Of a stretch of DNA of 64,000 bases, positions 8,794 to 18,340 are shown in pieces. Source of the stretch: Brevibacillus humidisoli (GTDB taxonomy: Bacteria > Bacillota > Bacilli > Brevibacillales > Brevibacillaceae); contig NZ_CP087263.1 of the NCBI RefSeq assembly GCF_020923435.1, forward strand, positions 62,001-126,000. The letters run 5' to 3'. The position numbers and the translations under genes were made by a program. The notes under the pieces are model-generated. The model did no database searches. It worked only from the letters and a program-made list of their open reading frames with translations, and was not told where the DNA came from. Every line of letters begins with the position of its first letter. Within the stretch, counting starts at the first letter, position 1.

Positions 8794-10965
8794 ATGAATG
8801 TCCTGATTACCGGAGGGTATGGTTTTATCGGCTCCGCAGTTGCCGAACGATTTTACAAGGAAGGACATCGGATTTACATCATTGATAATCTGTCTGCGGG
8901 ACGGCGCGAACACGTAACCGTTCCCCACAAATTTTATCAACTCAATGTGGAAGATCAGGCGTGTGAAGAAGTGTTTCGCAGTGTTGCCTTTGACGTCGTC
9001 ATCCACCTGGCAGCACAGACGCAGGTTACCTCGTCCCTGGAGCAGCCGCTGACGGACACTCGCACCAACATACTGGGTTTGGTAAACATGTTGAACTGTG
9101 CACGGCTGCATAAGGTTGGGAAGTTTATTTTGGCCTCGTCGGCGGCGGTATATGGGGAGGGCAGCCTGCCTGCGAAAGAGGAGGACCCGTGCAAGCCTCT
9201 CTCCCCTTATGGAACCAACAAACAGTTAGGGGAAGTGTACTGCCAAAAATGGCAGGAAATCTACGGGCTGGAAACACTCTGCCTGCGCTTTGCCAACGTG
9301 TACGGACCGAGACAGGGAAGCCGCGGGGAAGGGGGAGTCATCTCCGTATTTTTGCAACAGGTACGCGACGAAAAACCGCTGACGATCTACGGGGACGGAA
9401 GTCAGACCCGTGATTTTATTTACGTAGATGATGTGGCTGATGCCATCTACCGTGGTGCTACCAACAGTGCAAGCGGGATTTACAATGTCTCCAGTGGTGT
9501 TGAGGTAAGTCTTCACGATTTGATTGAGGCGATTCGTTCATTTGCCGTGGTTCCCGACGTCGTCTATCGCGAAGGGAGAGAAGGGGAGATACTGCGCTCG
9601 TGTCTGGACAACACGCGACTGAAGCAGGAGCTGGATTGGATACCTCTCTATACGCTGCAGGAAGGGTTGGCCCAGACATATGAATGGGTATGCAGGCAAG
9701 AAGCGGCTGCAGCCAGTCAGGAAGCGCCCGTTCCCCGGGAGACGCCGAAATGGCTTTCAGTTGTTCGGCCATTCGTGGAGAATGCACTCGCGTTTGGAGT
9801 GGTGTTTCTGCTCTCCCGTGATCAAAGCGGATATTTTTATCAGACCATTTTTGACTATAAATTGATCTATATTTTGCTGATGGCCTTGTTCTACGGTTCG
9901 CGACAGTCTTTCCTGTCGTCGCTGGCTGTTATCACGTTGTACGTGACGGACAGTCTGGACAACGGCCGTGACTGGGGAGCACTGCTGTACGACCCGGAAA
10001 CACTGTTCGTGGCGGCGTTGTATCTATTTTTTGGACTAGCTGTCGGATTTATGACGGATAAGCACAAAAAGGAACTGCAGTTCGCACGCAACGAGCTGCA
10101 TGTTGAACAACAGCGCTATCGACTGCTGATGGATGTGTACAAAGATACCCGCAGCGTCAAGGAAGCCCTGCAAAAGCAGGTGCTGACCAACCGGGACAGC
10201 CTTGGGAGACTCCAGTCGATCGTCGCTGAACTGGAGAGTCTGGAGCCAGAAGAGGTGGTTAGCGCTTCTGTAACCGTGCTGGAAAACGTACTCGATTCAA
10301 ACAGGATCTCCGTCTATTCTGTTTCCCAGACAGGCTACATGCGGCTTTTGTTGAAGTCAAACGCACCTGAATTCCAACTGCCGCGCACGCTCCATCTCAA
10401 TGACGCGCCAGCGTTAGCGACGGTTGTCGGCAAACAACGTCTTTGGGTGAACAAAAACCTGACTCCTGAGCTGCCGATGTATGCTGCACCGATCGTGCAC
10501 GATGGAGAGACAGTGGCGATCGTCTGCCTGCACGACCAAACATTTGAACGATTTACGCTCTACCATGAGAACCTGTTTAAAGTAGCGGTCGAACTGCTCT
10601 CCCGCTCGCTGTCCCGTGCCTTTACCTACGTGTCTGCGACAGGGATGGAGCGATACGTTGAGGGAACGGCGATTCTGCAGGAAGCAGTGTTTCGAGAAGT
10701 GGTTCGCAGCAAGCTGAAAGCCAAAGAACGCTCTCAGGCCGACTTCACGCTTCTGGCCGTTCAGACGGCAGAGGTGGAAGTGAAAAAAGTGGCCGAGCGA
10801 GTGATGCAGCAGATGCGCGACACCGATTATATGGGTATGATGGAGGGGCGTCTGGTGCTGCTTTTATCCAACACCGGAGCAGCAGAAGCACAGTCAGCGA
10901 TCGAACGGCTGCAGCGAAACGGGATTGTCACCGAACCGTTCAGCGGAGGGGTGACCTATGCTTGA
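8794..10965 (+). CDS. pelD: UDP-sugar epimerase fused to PelD (c-di-GMP receptor)
   Basis: The 723-residue protein joins two Pel functions. Residues 1 to about 305 are an extended SDR epimerase (ITGGYGFIGS, Tyr139-x3-Lys143 in PYGTNK), like GalE/PelX, which makes UDP-GalNAc from UDP-GlcNAc. Residues about 320-425 are membrane helices, followed by a coiled region, a GAF domain and a degenerate GGDEF domain, as in PelD. The GGDEF active site is lost (EGRLV), but the inhibitory-site motif RDTD (Arg675, Asp678) is kept; in PelD this binds cyclic di-GMP and switches on polymer synthesis. It is the first gene of the operon and overlaps the next by 8 bases. The start follows GGGGGTATGA. Confidence 0.82.
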   Translation: MNVLITGGYGFIGSAVAERFYKEGHRIYIIDNLSAGRREHVTVPHKFYQLNVEDQACEEVFRSVAFDVVIHLAAQTQVTSSLEQPLTDTRTNILGLVNMLNCARLHKVGKFILASSAAVYGEGSLPAKEEDPCKPLSPYGTNKQLGEVYCQKWQEIYGLETLCLRFANVYGPRQGSRGEGGVISVFLQQVRDEKPLTIYGDGSQTRDFIYVDDVADAIYRGATNSASGIYNVSSGVEVSLHDLIEAIRSFAVVPDVVYREGREGEILRSCLDNTRLKQELDWIPLYTLQEGLAQTYEWVCRQEAAAASQEAPVPRETPKWLSVVRPFVENALAFGVVFLLSRDQSGYFYQTIFDYKLIYILLMALFYGSRQSFLSSLAVITLYVTDSLDNGRDWGALLYDPETLFVAALYLFFGLAVGFMTDKHKKELQFARNELHVEQQRYRLLMDVYKDTRSVKEALQKQVLTNRDSLGRLQSIVAELESLEPEEVVSASVTVLENVLDSNRISVYSVSQTGYMRLLLKSNAPEFQLPRTLHLNDAPALATVVGKQRLWVNKNLTPELPMYAAPIVHDGETVAIVCLHDQTFERFTLYHENLFKVAVELLSRSLSRAFTYVSATGMERYVEGTAILQEAVFREVVRSKLKAKERSQADFTLLAVQTAEVEVKKVAERVMQQMRDTDYMGMMEGRLVLLLSNTGAAEAQSAIERLQRNGIVTEPFSGGVTYA

Positions 10966-11854
10966 ATTAGCCTTGATCGTCTATTACCTATTGGTCTGCC
11001 TCTATCTCGTTTGGCTGTTTCGGAAGCGGGATGGCGCTCGAGGCGGTTTGGCTGCGATCACATGTCTGATACCACTGGCCGGTCTGCCGCTCGTACTGAT
11101 CGCAGGACGTTCGGAAAGAAAAGCGAGAGAATCCGATCCGGAACGATTTGCTGAATTGACCGAGATCATACCAATGTTGGATCTGCCTGACAAAGTGGAT
11201 CTAGCCAAAGAATCGGCGATCGTTCCGCTGGAGGAAGTACTGGTCGTCAACGATTTCCAGACGCGCCGCCGGATCATACTGGATGCACTCAAGGAAGATT
11301 CGCTTGAATTGGTGCCGTTTCTGGCTAAAGCCGTTCGCAACGAAGACACGGAAACTTCGCACTATGCGGTGACAGCGATGGTGGAGATGAAACGGACCAT
11401 GATGACACAACTGCAGCGCTGCTCTGTCGCCTACGAACAGAATCCAGATGATCTGACCGTGCTATCTGAGTATGCCAATACTCTGCAACGATACCTAAAC
11501 AGCCGACTGATGGATGCTGAGACAGAACGTACTTACCGCTTTCTGCAGGCGGATGTGCTGGATCGGTTGTGCAAGCAACCTGGATGTGAAGAGGAACGAT
11601 GGGCAGAAAAAATAGAGTGCGAATTGATGCTGCATCGATATGACCTGGCGGAAAAGGCATGTGAGCGGTTTCTGGAGATGCATCCTGATTCGGAGCTGTC
11701 ATATGTGATGACCTTGAAGCTCTACTACACACTGCGAGCGGGAAATAAGTTCGTGAGGATGATGGAACAGTTGAAACAATCGCCGGTAAAAGTGTCGCAC
11801 GATACGCTGCAATTGATCAGATACTGGGATCAGGGTGTTCAGAATGCTCGTTAG
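10958..11854 (+). CDS. pelE: PelE-like membrane TPR protein
   Basis: The 298-residue protein has two N-terminal membrane helices (about 3-20 and 30-50) and a cytoplasmic helical repeat region (about 90-295, TPR-like: 'AYEQNPDDLTVLSEYA', 'CERFLEMHPDSELSYV'). Size, topology and position between PelD and the deacetylase match PelE, which joins PelD, PelF and PelG in the inner-membrane synthase complex. It overlaps pelD by 8 bases and the next gene by 11, so translation is coupled. Sequence similarity in PelE is low, so the name rests mainly on context. Confidence 0.72.
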   Translation: MLELALIVYYLLVCLYLVWLFRKRDGARGGLAAITCLIPLAGLPLVLIAGRSERKARESDPERFAELTEIIPMLDLPDKVDLAKESAIVPLEEVLVVNDFQTRRRIILDALKEDSLELVPFLAKAVRNEDTETSHYAVTAMVEMKRTMMTQLQRCSVAYEQNPDDLTVLSEYANTLQRYLNSRLMDAETERTYRFLQADVLDRLCKQPGCEEERWAEKIECELMLHRYDLAEKACERFLEMHPDSELSYVMTLKLYYTLRAGNKFVRMMEQLKQSPVKVSHDTLQLIRYWDQGVQNAR

Positions 11855-13688
11855 ATCGCAATCTCTCAAACGGATCATCGTACTACTCGCGTTTGTCCTG
11901 CTGTTAACTCTGTTGATGCATATGTCACGCTCCGATATCCTCCTGCAATTGAACCAGTATGGAACGGCCGAAGAACAGTCAGCCGAGATAGCTCCACGAG
12001 ATGCGCTGACGGCGGATGAGTGGAAGCGCATGAATCAGGCAAGGCTGATGGTTCTGTACGAACCGGGCAATCCGTCGAGTGAAAAGATCACCCATAATGT
12101 GGAGCAAACACTGATCAGCATGAAGAAATCGTACCGCCTCGCCGAAGTTGGCGGTGAACGGCCTGACCTGCAGCAGGTGGATGCGATTATGGTGACTTTT
12201 TCCGATCTGTCTCTGCTGGGAGAGCTAGGCTGGCTGGACCGTTATGTGGCCGAAGGGGGACACGTATTGTTTGCGACTGTTCCCGATTTAAACGATGCAT
12301 TTTACACGATCTACCGCAAGCTAGGAATTCTGGAGATCGGTGCGTATCTGGAAGCAAATGTTATTAACCTGCACACCAACATCTTGATTGGACATGCTGG
12401 TGATACATTTGTCGATCCGAACCTGCCAAATGAGATTCTGCGGGTAAAACTGGCAGACAGCAGCCGGGTCCATGCGACCGCGGAGAATGGAGTGCCGCTT
12501 GTCTGGGAGGCACCATACGGGAAGGGATCTTTTCTGATATGCAACGGGACGATGCTGCTGGATACGGCCAGCCGCGGTTTACTGGCTGGTGCGCTTGGGA
12601 TGATGCTGCCGGATTTTATCTACCCGGTGATTAACACTAAGGTTATGTACATCGATGATTTCCCAGCGCCCTTCCCATTAGGAACAAACCCGTCCATCTA
12701 TCGAGAGTACCAGCTCGATTTGCCGCAGTTTTACAAAAAGGTGTGGTGGCCGGACATGATACGGCTGGGGCAAGCCTACGATCTGGTCTATACAGGGGCG
12801 CTGATTGCCACCTACGAGGATGACGTGACGCCCCCCTTCGACTGGCAAAACGATGCCGATCTGGCCAATCTGATCCTCTACGGACGTGAATTGCTCAAAG
12901 AAGGCGGGGAGATCGCCGTTCATGGATACAATCACCAATCGCTCACCACGACCAGGCGTATCTCGTTTGCGTTTGGCTACAACCAGTGGTCTAGCATAGA
13001 TGAGATGACGCAGTCGCTGCGTGCAGTGCGGGAATATATCGAGGCGGCATTCCCCCACTATCGTTTGCGTACTTATGTCCCGCCTTCCAACGCATTAGGT
13101 CCGGAAGGGCGCGAAGCAGTCAAAGAGGCCCTGCCGGATGTACGCGCCATCTCCTCCCTCGCTGGAGAAGATGGTCGGAATCTGTCCTACCTGCAGGAAT
13201 ACGGAGTTGCGGAGGATGGCATTGTCGAAATGCCGCGAATCACCTACGGATACTGGATCGGAGCATATGAACAGTGGAGCATGGCCAACGCCGTTACGGT
13301 ATGGGGCGTCTTTTCTCACTTTGTTCACCCGGACGATATCCTTGATCAAAAACGCAGCGAGGGCAAAGGGTGGTCGGAATTGTACGCCGACTTTGAGCGT
13401 TTTGTCGCCTTGGTCCATGAGCGGCATGGCTGGCTGCGCAGCATGACGGCGGCCGATGCCAGCGTGCAGGTGAAGCGATGGGCGCTGAGCAAACCCGTCT
13501 TTGAATATCGACCGGACGGAGTATACGGGTACGTGAACAACTTTACTGGTGAACTGTATTTTGTGCTGCGCTCGGACAGAACGTTTGCCAAAGCAAATAA
13601 CTGCAAAGTCTTGCGGATTGACGAAGGTGTCTATCTGGTGCGGGCACAGCAGGAAACATTTTCGATTGAATGGACTGAAGAAGGATGA
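11844..13688 (+). CDS. pelA: Membrane-anchored PelA-type polysaccharide deacetylase (DUF2194)
   Basis: The 614-residue protein has one N-terminal membrane anchor (about 10-28) and a large outer domain. A CE4-like metal site is visible: MYIDDFPAP (Asp271, Asp272) and HGYNH (His360, His364). It corresponds to the deacetylase part of PelA, which removes N-acetyl groups from the nascent GalNAc polymer to make it cationic. No glycoside hydrolase domain is seen, unlike the two-domain PelA of Pseudomonas; a separate hydrolase gene lies upstream. The ATG at 11844 follows AGGGTG by 6 bases; a GTG at 11835 is an alternative. The stop overlaps the pelF start as ATGA. Confidence 0.78.
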   Translation: MLVRSQSLKRIIVLLAFVLLLTLLMHMSRSDILLQLNQYGTAEEQSAEIAPRDALTADEWKRMNQARLMVLYEPGNPSSEKITHNVEQTLISMKKSYRLAEVGGERPDLQQVDAIMVTFSDLSLLGELGWLDRYVAEGGHVLFATVPDLNDAFYTIYRKLGILEIGAYLEANVINLHTNILIGHAGDTFVDPNLPNEILRVKLADSSRVHATAENGVPLVWEAPYGKGSFLICNGTMLLDTASRGLLAGALGMMLPDFIYPVINTKVMYIDDFPAPFPLGTNPSIYREYQLDLPQFYKKVWWPDMIRLGQAYDLVYTGALIATYEDDVTPPFDWQNDADLANLILYGRELLKEGGEIAVHGYNHQSLTTTRRISFAFGYNQWSSIDEMTQSLRAVREYIEAAFPHYRLRTYVPPSNALGPEGREAVKEALPDVRAISSLAGEDGRNLSYLQEYGVAEDGIVEMPRITYGYWIGAYEQWSMANAVTVWGVFSHFVHPDDILDQKRSEGKGWSELYADFERFVALVHERHGWLRSMTAADASVQVKRWALSKPVFEYRPDGVYGYVNNFTGELYFVLRSDRTFAKANNCKVLRIDEGVYLVRAQQETFSIEWTEEG

Positions 13689-15115
13689 AGATTTGTATCA
13701 TTGCCGAAGGTTCGTATCCTTACATTACCGGCGGAGTCTCCAGTTGGATCCACACCCTGATTCGTTCCATGCTCCAGCATGAGTTTATCATTTACGCAAT
13801 TGGGGCTGAACAGCGGTATCGCGGCAGCTACAAGTACGAGCTGCCAGCCAACGTGGAACGGGTAGAAGAAGTGTTTCTCGACTCCTTTCATTTGGAAGAG
13901 AATCGCTGGGGGCGTACCTACAAGACCGGTGAACAAGAACGGGCGGCTCTGCAGTCTTTGATTGCCGGGGACAATGAGACAGACTGGGATCAACTGTTCC
14001 GTACGCTGCGCGATGAAAAGTGGCGAACCTCGACAGAGTTTTTGATGAGCCGCGATTATTTTGATCTGTTGAGTGAGTTGTGCCGAGTGCGATTTGAACA
14101 ACTGCCGTTTACCGAGATGTTTTGGACCGTGCGCTCGATGCTGCTGCCACTGGTCCAGCTGATCCGTCGCCCTTTGCCGGAAGCCGATCTGTACCATGCC
14201 GTATCGACCGGTTATGCCGGCGTGATCGCCAGCCTTGGCAAACACCTCTATCAAAAGCCAATGCTGCTGACCGAGCACGGCATCTATTCGCGTGAGCGTG
14301 AAGAGGAGATCATCAAGGCGGACTGGGTAAAAGGGTATTTCAAGGATCTCTGGATTCGCTACTTTTATGGATTATCGCGTTGTGCCTACCATTATGCCGA
14401 TCAAGTGGTTACGTTGTTTGAACGGAATCGGGAGATTGAGGTAGAGTTAGGCTGCCCGGAGTCCAAAATCTCCATTGTTCCGAACGGTATCAAGGTGGAA
14501 GAGTATTTGGACCTTCCTAGCAAACCAGAAGAAGACAAGATGATTCAGATCGGGGCGATCGTCCGCGTCGTGCCGATCAAGGATATCAAAACGATGCTTT
14601 ACAGTTTTGCGGCCGTCAAGCGAGAGGTACCGAATGCGACGTTCACGATCATGGGGCCGCATGACGAGGATCAGGAGTATTACCGTGAGTGCATCGATTT
14701 GGTCAGGATACTGGAACTGGAGGATGTTGCGTTCACCGGAAGCGTTGATGTCAAACAGTATCTCGGCCGGATGGATATCATCGTCCTAACCAGCATCAGC
14801 GAAGGACAGCCGTTGGCCGTACTAGAAGCGATGGCGGCGGGCAAACCGGTCGTAGCCACCGATGTCGGCAATTGCCGGGAGATGCTGTACGGCAGTGAGG
14901 CGGACCGTGCATACGGACGTGCGGGAACGGTGGTCCCGGTGCTGGACGATCAAGAGATTGCCAAAGCGATCATCGCATTATGCGACAGCAAGACGGATCG
15001 TCAGGTGATGGGAATGAACGGGCGCCGACGGGTGATGAACGCATACACCCATGAGTTGTTTATCGATCGGTATGAATCGCTGTACATGTCGCTCGGATTA
15101 GCATTGAGGAGGTGA
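13685..15115 (+). CDS. pelF: PelF glycosyltransferase (GT4-type)
   Basis: The 476-residue cytosolic protein begins MKICIIAEGSYPYITGGVSSWIH, the PelF signature with the nucleotide-sugar glycine loop. The C-terminal half has the GT-B donor site (IVRVVPIKDIKTML, SEGQPLAVLEAMAAGKPVVATDVGNCREM with the EX7E pattern). PelF polymerises UDP-GalNAc and hands the chain to PelG. It follows the deacetylase gene by a 4-base ATGA overlap, and its recognisable sequence anchors the identification of the whole locus. Confidence 0.93.
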   Translation: MKICIIAEGSYPYITGGVSSWIHTLIRSMLQHEFIIYAIGAEQRYRGSYKYELPANVERVEEVFLDSFHLEENRWGRTYKTGEQERAALQSLIAGDNETDWDQLFRTLRDEKWRTSTEFLMSRDYFDLLSELCRVRFEQLPFTEMFWTVRSMLLPLVQLIRRPLPEADLYHAVSTGYAGVIASLGKHLYQKPMLLTEHGIYSREREEEIIKADWVKGYFKDLWIRYFYGLSRCAYHYADQVVTLFERNREIEVELGCPESKISIVPNGIKVEEYLDLPSKPEEDKMIQIGAIVRVVPIKDIKTMLYSFAAVKREVPNATFTIMGPHDEDQEYYRECIDLVRILELEDVAFTGSVDVKQYLGRMDIIVLTSISEGQPLAVLEAMAAGKPVVATDVGNCREMLYGSEADRAYGRAGTVVPVLDDQEIAKAIIALCDSKTDRQVMGMNGRRRVMNAYTHELFIDRYESLYMSLGLALRR

Positions 15116-15123
15116 ACGGAGAC

Positions 15124-16545
15124 ATGGCTGGAATTGGATTTCAACTAAAGCGGCTGTTTGAGCGGGAAGGCTTGATGGGGCAGATCCAGGCGATTTCGTA
15201 TGCTTCGTTGGTGACGGTTGGTCCTATGCTTAGCTGCATCATCGCTGTAGCGATTATCCACTGGATGCTGGTGAGTGACAATGCTCCTTATGTTTCCCGA
15301 GAAGTGTTTACGGCGGGCATCGCCTATGCCTTTGCCTTTTCGTTTGTGATCACATCGCCGTTTTCGATGTTTCTGACTCGCTTGGCGTCCGATCTGCTGT
15401 ACGAAAAACGATACGACCAGCTTCTGCCTACCTTTTATCGGTATCTGCGGATTACGCTTCTCTTTGGCTGCGTACCTGCGCTTTTGTTTGTGTGGTGGAC
15501 ACCACTGTCGATCGCCGAAAAAGTTTCTTTGTTCGTGCTGTACATGGAATTGAACCTGGTCTGGATTGAAGTTGTATACGTGTCAGCGATGAAAGCGTAT
15601 CGTTCTATAGCCTACTCCTTTCTGGGCGGCATGACGTTGGCAGTAGCTCTGGTATGGATATACATGGAGTGGGCTGGTGCTGCGGTCTCGGCAGCCGGTT
15701 TGCTGACGATGATGGCAGCTGGGTTCTTTTTGATTGCTGCGACACTGCTGCGGGCGATCGAACGTTTCTTCCGTACGCCTGAATCACCCGCCCTGCCTCC
15801 ACTGCGCCAGGACCTTCAGCGGTACCCTTCCCTGCTGGGGATTGGTTTGTTTACCGGACTGTGCATGTTTTGGCACCAGTTTGCGCAGTGGATCTTTCAC
15901 GGGACCTGGTTGGCAGACGCATTTCTCGTCAAGCCGGAATACGATGTGGCCGTCTTTTATGCCGTGCTGTCCGTTTTGCCGACACTCGTCTGGTTTGTCG
16001 TGTCTGTCGAGACATCGTTTTATCCGAAGTTCCGTCAGTATTATGATGCGATACTTGGGAAGGGAACGATACTGGATATTGACCGGGCCAGGCAGGAGAT
16101 GCACAAGGTGCTGATTGGCGAGTTAGGCAAGCTGATGGGGATCCAGCTTGTCTTTTCCCTGATCTCCGTCGCCTGCGGGATCCGCTTTTTGCCGTATATC
16201 GGCTTTACCGCCCAACAGGTGGACACGTTCAACATCCTGGTGATGGCCTTTTACGTCTACGTGATGACCAGTGTGGTCCTGCTGCTCTTGCTCTATTTTG
16301 ACGATCGACTGGGTGCGCTCAGCCTCTCGGCGCTGTTTTTTGCGGCCAACCTTGCGGCATCCTGGCTGCTGCGAGACGAACAGTACCAAGGGCTGCCGCT
16401 GTTTGTCGCCTCTTTTCCGGTACTGGCCGTTACGCTGGGCAGGCTGGTCTATCGGTTGCGTCGTCTGCATTACGCAACGTTTAGCGCTCAGCCCCTGCAC
16501 AACCGCAAGAGAAAGCTGGAGCAGAAGCGTGAGTCGGCGGGATGA
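15124..16545 (+). CDS. pelG: PelG polysaccharide transporter (MOP family)
   Basis: The 473-residue protein begins MAGIGFQLKRLFEREGL, the PelG signature, followed by about twelve membrane helices and a basic C-terminus. PelG belongs to the Wzx/MATE-like flippase superfamily and moves the Pel chain across the membrane together with PelD and PelE. The ATG at 15124 is preferred because GAGGAGGTGA ends 8-9 bases before it; a GTG inside that ribosome site opens the frame at 15112. It follows pelF directly. Confidence 0.92.
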   Translation: MAGIGFQLKRLFEREGLMGQIQAISYASLVTVGPMLSCIIAVAIIHWMLVSDNAPYVSREVFTAGIAYAFAFSFVITSPFSMFLTRLASDLLYEKRYDQLLPTFYRYLRITLLFGCVPALLFVWWTPLSIAEKVSLFVLYMELNLVWIEVVYVSAMKAYRSIAYSFLGGMTLAVALVWIYMEWAGAAVSAAGLLTMMAAGFFLIAATLLRAIERFFRTPESPALPPLRQDLQRYPSLLGIGLFTGLCMFWHQFAQWIFHGTWLADAFLVKPEYDVAVFYAVLSVLPTLVWFVVSVETSFYPKFRQYYDAILGKGTILDIDRARQEMHKVLIGELGKLMGIQLVFSLISVACGIRFLPYIGFTAQQVDTFNILVMAFYVYVMTSVVLLLLLYFDDRLGALSLSALFFAANLAASWLLRDEQYQGLPLFVASFPVLAVTLGRLVYRLRRLHYATFSAQPLHNRKRKLEQKRESAG

Positions 16546-16602
16546 GCGACCGACGGGCAACTGACTTGGAAGCGAGTTATAGTAGAAGAAAGGAGGAGCA
16601 AA

Positions 16603-18318
16603 ATGGCTCGATCATCTCGAAATATACGGCCTCTTGTCTGGCTGCTGCTGATCGCTATCATCATCGGCGGATGTCAGCCAGCGGAGCCAGATCAGCAGCC
16701 GCAACCTGTCACCTCTCAGATGGATGAAAACGGAGAGTACACCCCCAAGCTAGTGGAAAACCGACTGGTATATGAGGACGACCAGCCTGACACCATCGCT
16801 CACTTGTACGTGACGGTGACAGATGATAATCTCACCGCCGAGCAACCGTTTACCTGGGCACAGCTAAACAAGATCTCCAATGTAGAAGAAAAAAAGAAGG
16901 CAGGGAAACTGAATGTGATCGTTCAGGAAGGGACGGCGGAGGGGCCCGAGAGTGGTTTGTTCGGCTATGACGCCTCCCATCCCAATGCAACGATTACGGT
17001 GCGCGGCGCATCGTCGCTGAGGCGAGCGCAAAAGTCGTACAAGATCAAACTATTCGACAGTGCCGGCTACTGGCGGAATCACCAGACGATCAACCTGAAC
17101 AAACACGTGTCAGACTTTTCTCGAATGCGCAACAAACTTAGTTTTGACTACTTTACCAAGATTCCGCATATGACCAGTTTGCGGACGCAATTCGTCCACC
17201 TCCATGTCAGGGACATGACAGGAGGCGGTCCAGCCCAATTCGTAGATTACGGGTTGTTTACGCAGATTGAGCATCCCAACAAATCGTTTTTGCGGATGCA
17301 CGGACTCGATCCGTATGGCCACTTGTACAAGGCCAGCTTTTTTGAGTTTCTCCGCTACCCTGATCAGTTGAAGCTGGCAGACGATGCGGGCTACGACAAG
17401 GAAGCGTTTGAATCGATTTTGGAGATCGATGGCTCCAACGATCACTCCAAGCTGCTGCAGATGCTGGACGATGTAAATGACATGGGCAAGGACTTTGACG
17501 AAGTCTTCGAGACACACTTTGACCGTGACAACTTTTTGACCTGGATGGCGGCCAACATCCTGATGGACAACATCGATACCAACTCCCAGAACTTTTTCCT
17601 CTACTCACCGCTTAACTCCCAGAAGTGGTTTTTCCTGCCGTGGGATTACGACGGGACGTGGGGGTACTTTGAAACGTACGGGCAGAAGCCAGGACGACGT
17701 GCACCATGGCAGCGCGGCATCGCCAACTACTGGGGAAGCGTGTTGCAAAAGCGATTCTTCAAAAACCCGGAAAACGTGCAACAATTGGTGGACAAGGTGG
17801 AGGAGTTGAGCCAGATCATCACGCCCGAAGAGAACCGGCGCCTGATCGAGACTTACAAGCCGATTGTCTCCTCCTATGTCCGGCGGGCTCCTGACGTCGG
17901 CTATCTGCCTGGTCCGCTAGATCTGTACGATGAAGAGCTTCAGCGGATCATCGAGCAGCCGCCGGAAAACAAGCGGAAGTTTATCGAGAGTCTGCAAAAT
18001 CCGATGCCATTCTTCCTGGGCGATGTCCGGCAAGAGCAAGGGAAACTGACCTTTAACTGGGATCCGTCGTACGATTTCCAAGGTGACGATGTGACGTACC
18101 ACTTCCAATTGGCCAAAGAACCAACCTTTGCCCGACCGCTGGTAGACCGGGACGGGCTGACGGGAACGACTTTGCAGTTGGACGCGATGGAACAGGGACG
18201 TTACTTTTGGCGCGTGATTGTTACGGATGCACAAGGGAACAGCATGTCCGCGTTTGATACGTACCGCAGTCAAGATGACGTGTATCATCACGGGGTTCGA
18301 GAGTTTTACGTGGAGTAA
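16603..18318 (+). CDS. CotH kinase-like lipoprotein
   Basis: The 571-residue protein has a lipoprotein signal (IIIGGC, Cys24) so it is anchored outside the membrane. The CotH domain spans about 65-420: 'VRGASSLRRAQKSYKIKL', 'DNIDTNSQNFFLYSPL', 'FLPWDYDGTWG', matching the atypical protein-kinase fold of spore coat CotH with its metal-binding Asp motifs. A fibronectin/Ig-like region follows (about 470-570, 'LTFNWDPSYDFQGDDVTYHFQLA'). It is separated from pelG by 57 bases with its own ribosome site (AAAGGAGGAG). CotH phosphorylates coat proteins in spores; here the partner is unknown, and phosphorylation of a surface polymer or protein is inference. Confidence 0.85.
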   Translation: MARSSRNIRPLVWLLLIAIIIGGCQPAEPDQQPQPVTSQMDENGEYTPKLVENRLVYEDDQPDTIAHLYVTVTDDNLTAEQPFTWAQLNKISNVEEKKKAGKLNVIVQEGTAEGPESGLFGYDASHPNATITVRGASSLRRAQKSYKIKLFDSAGYWRNHQTINLNKHVSDFSRMRNKLSFDYFTKIPHMTSLRTQFVHLHVRDMTGGGPAQFVDYGLFTQIEHPNKSFLRMHGLDPYGHLYKASFFEFLRYPDQLKLADDAGYDKEAFESILEIDGSNDHSKLLQMLDDVNDMGKDFDEVFETHFDRDNFLTWMAANILMDNIDTNSQNFFLYSPLNSQKWFFLPWDYDGTWGYFETYGQKPGRRAPWQRGIANYWGSVLQKRFFKNPENVQQLVDKVEELSQIITPEENRRLIETYKPIVSSYVRRAPDVGYLPGPLDLYDEELQRIIEQPPENKRKFIESLQNPMPFFLGDVRQEQGKLTFNWDPSYDFQGDDVTYHFQLAKEPTFARPLVDRDGLTGTTLQLDAMEQGRYFWRVIVTDAQGNSMSAFDTYRSQDDVYHHGVREFYVE

Positions 18319-18340
18319 AGGCGGGGGGGAGTCTGGCGAT

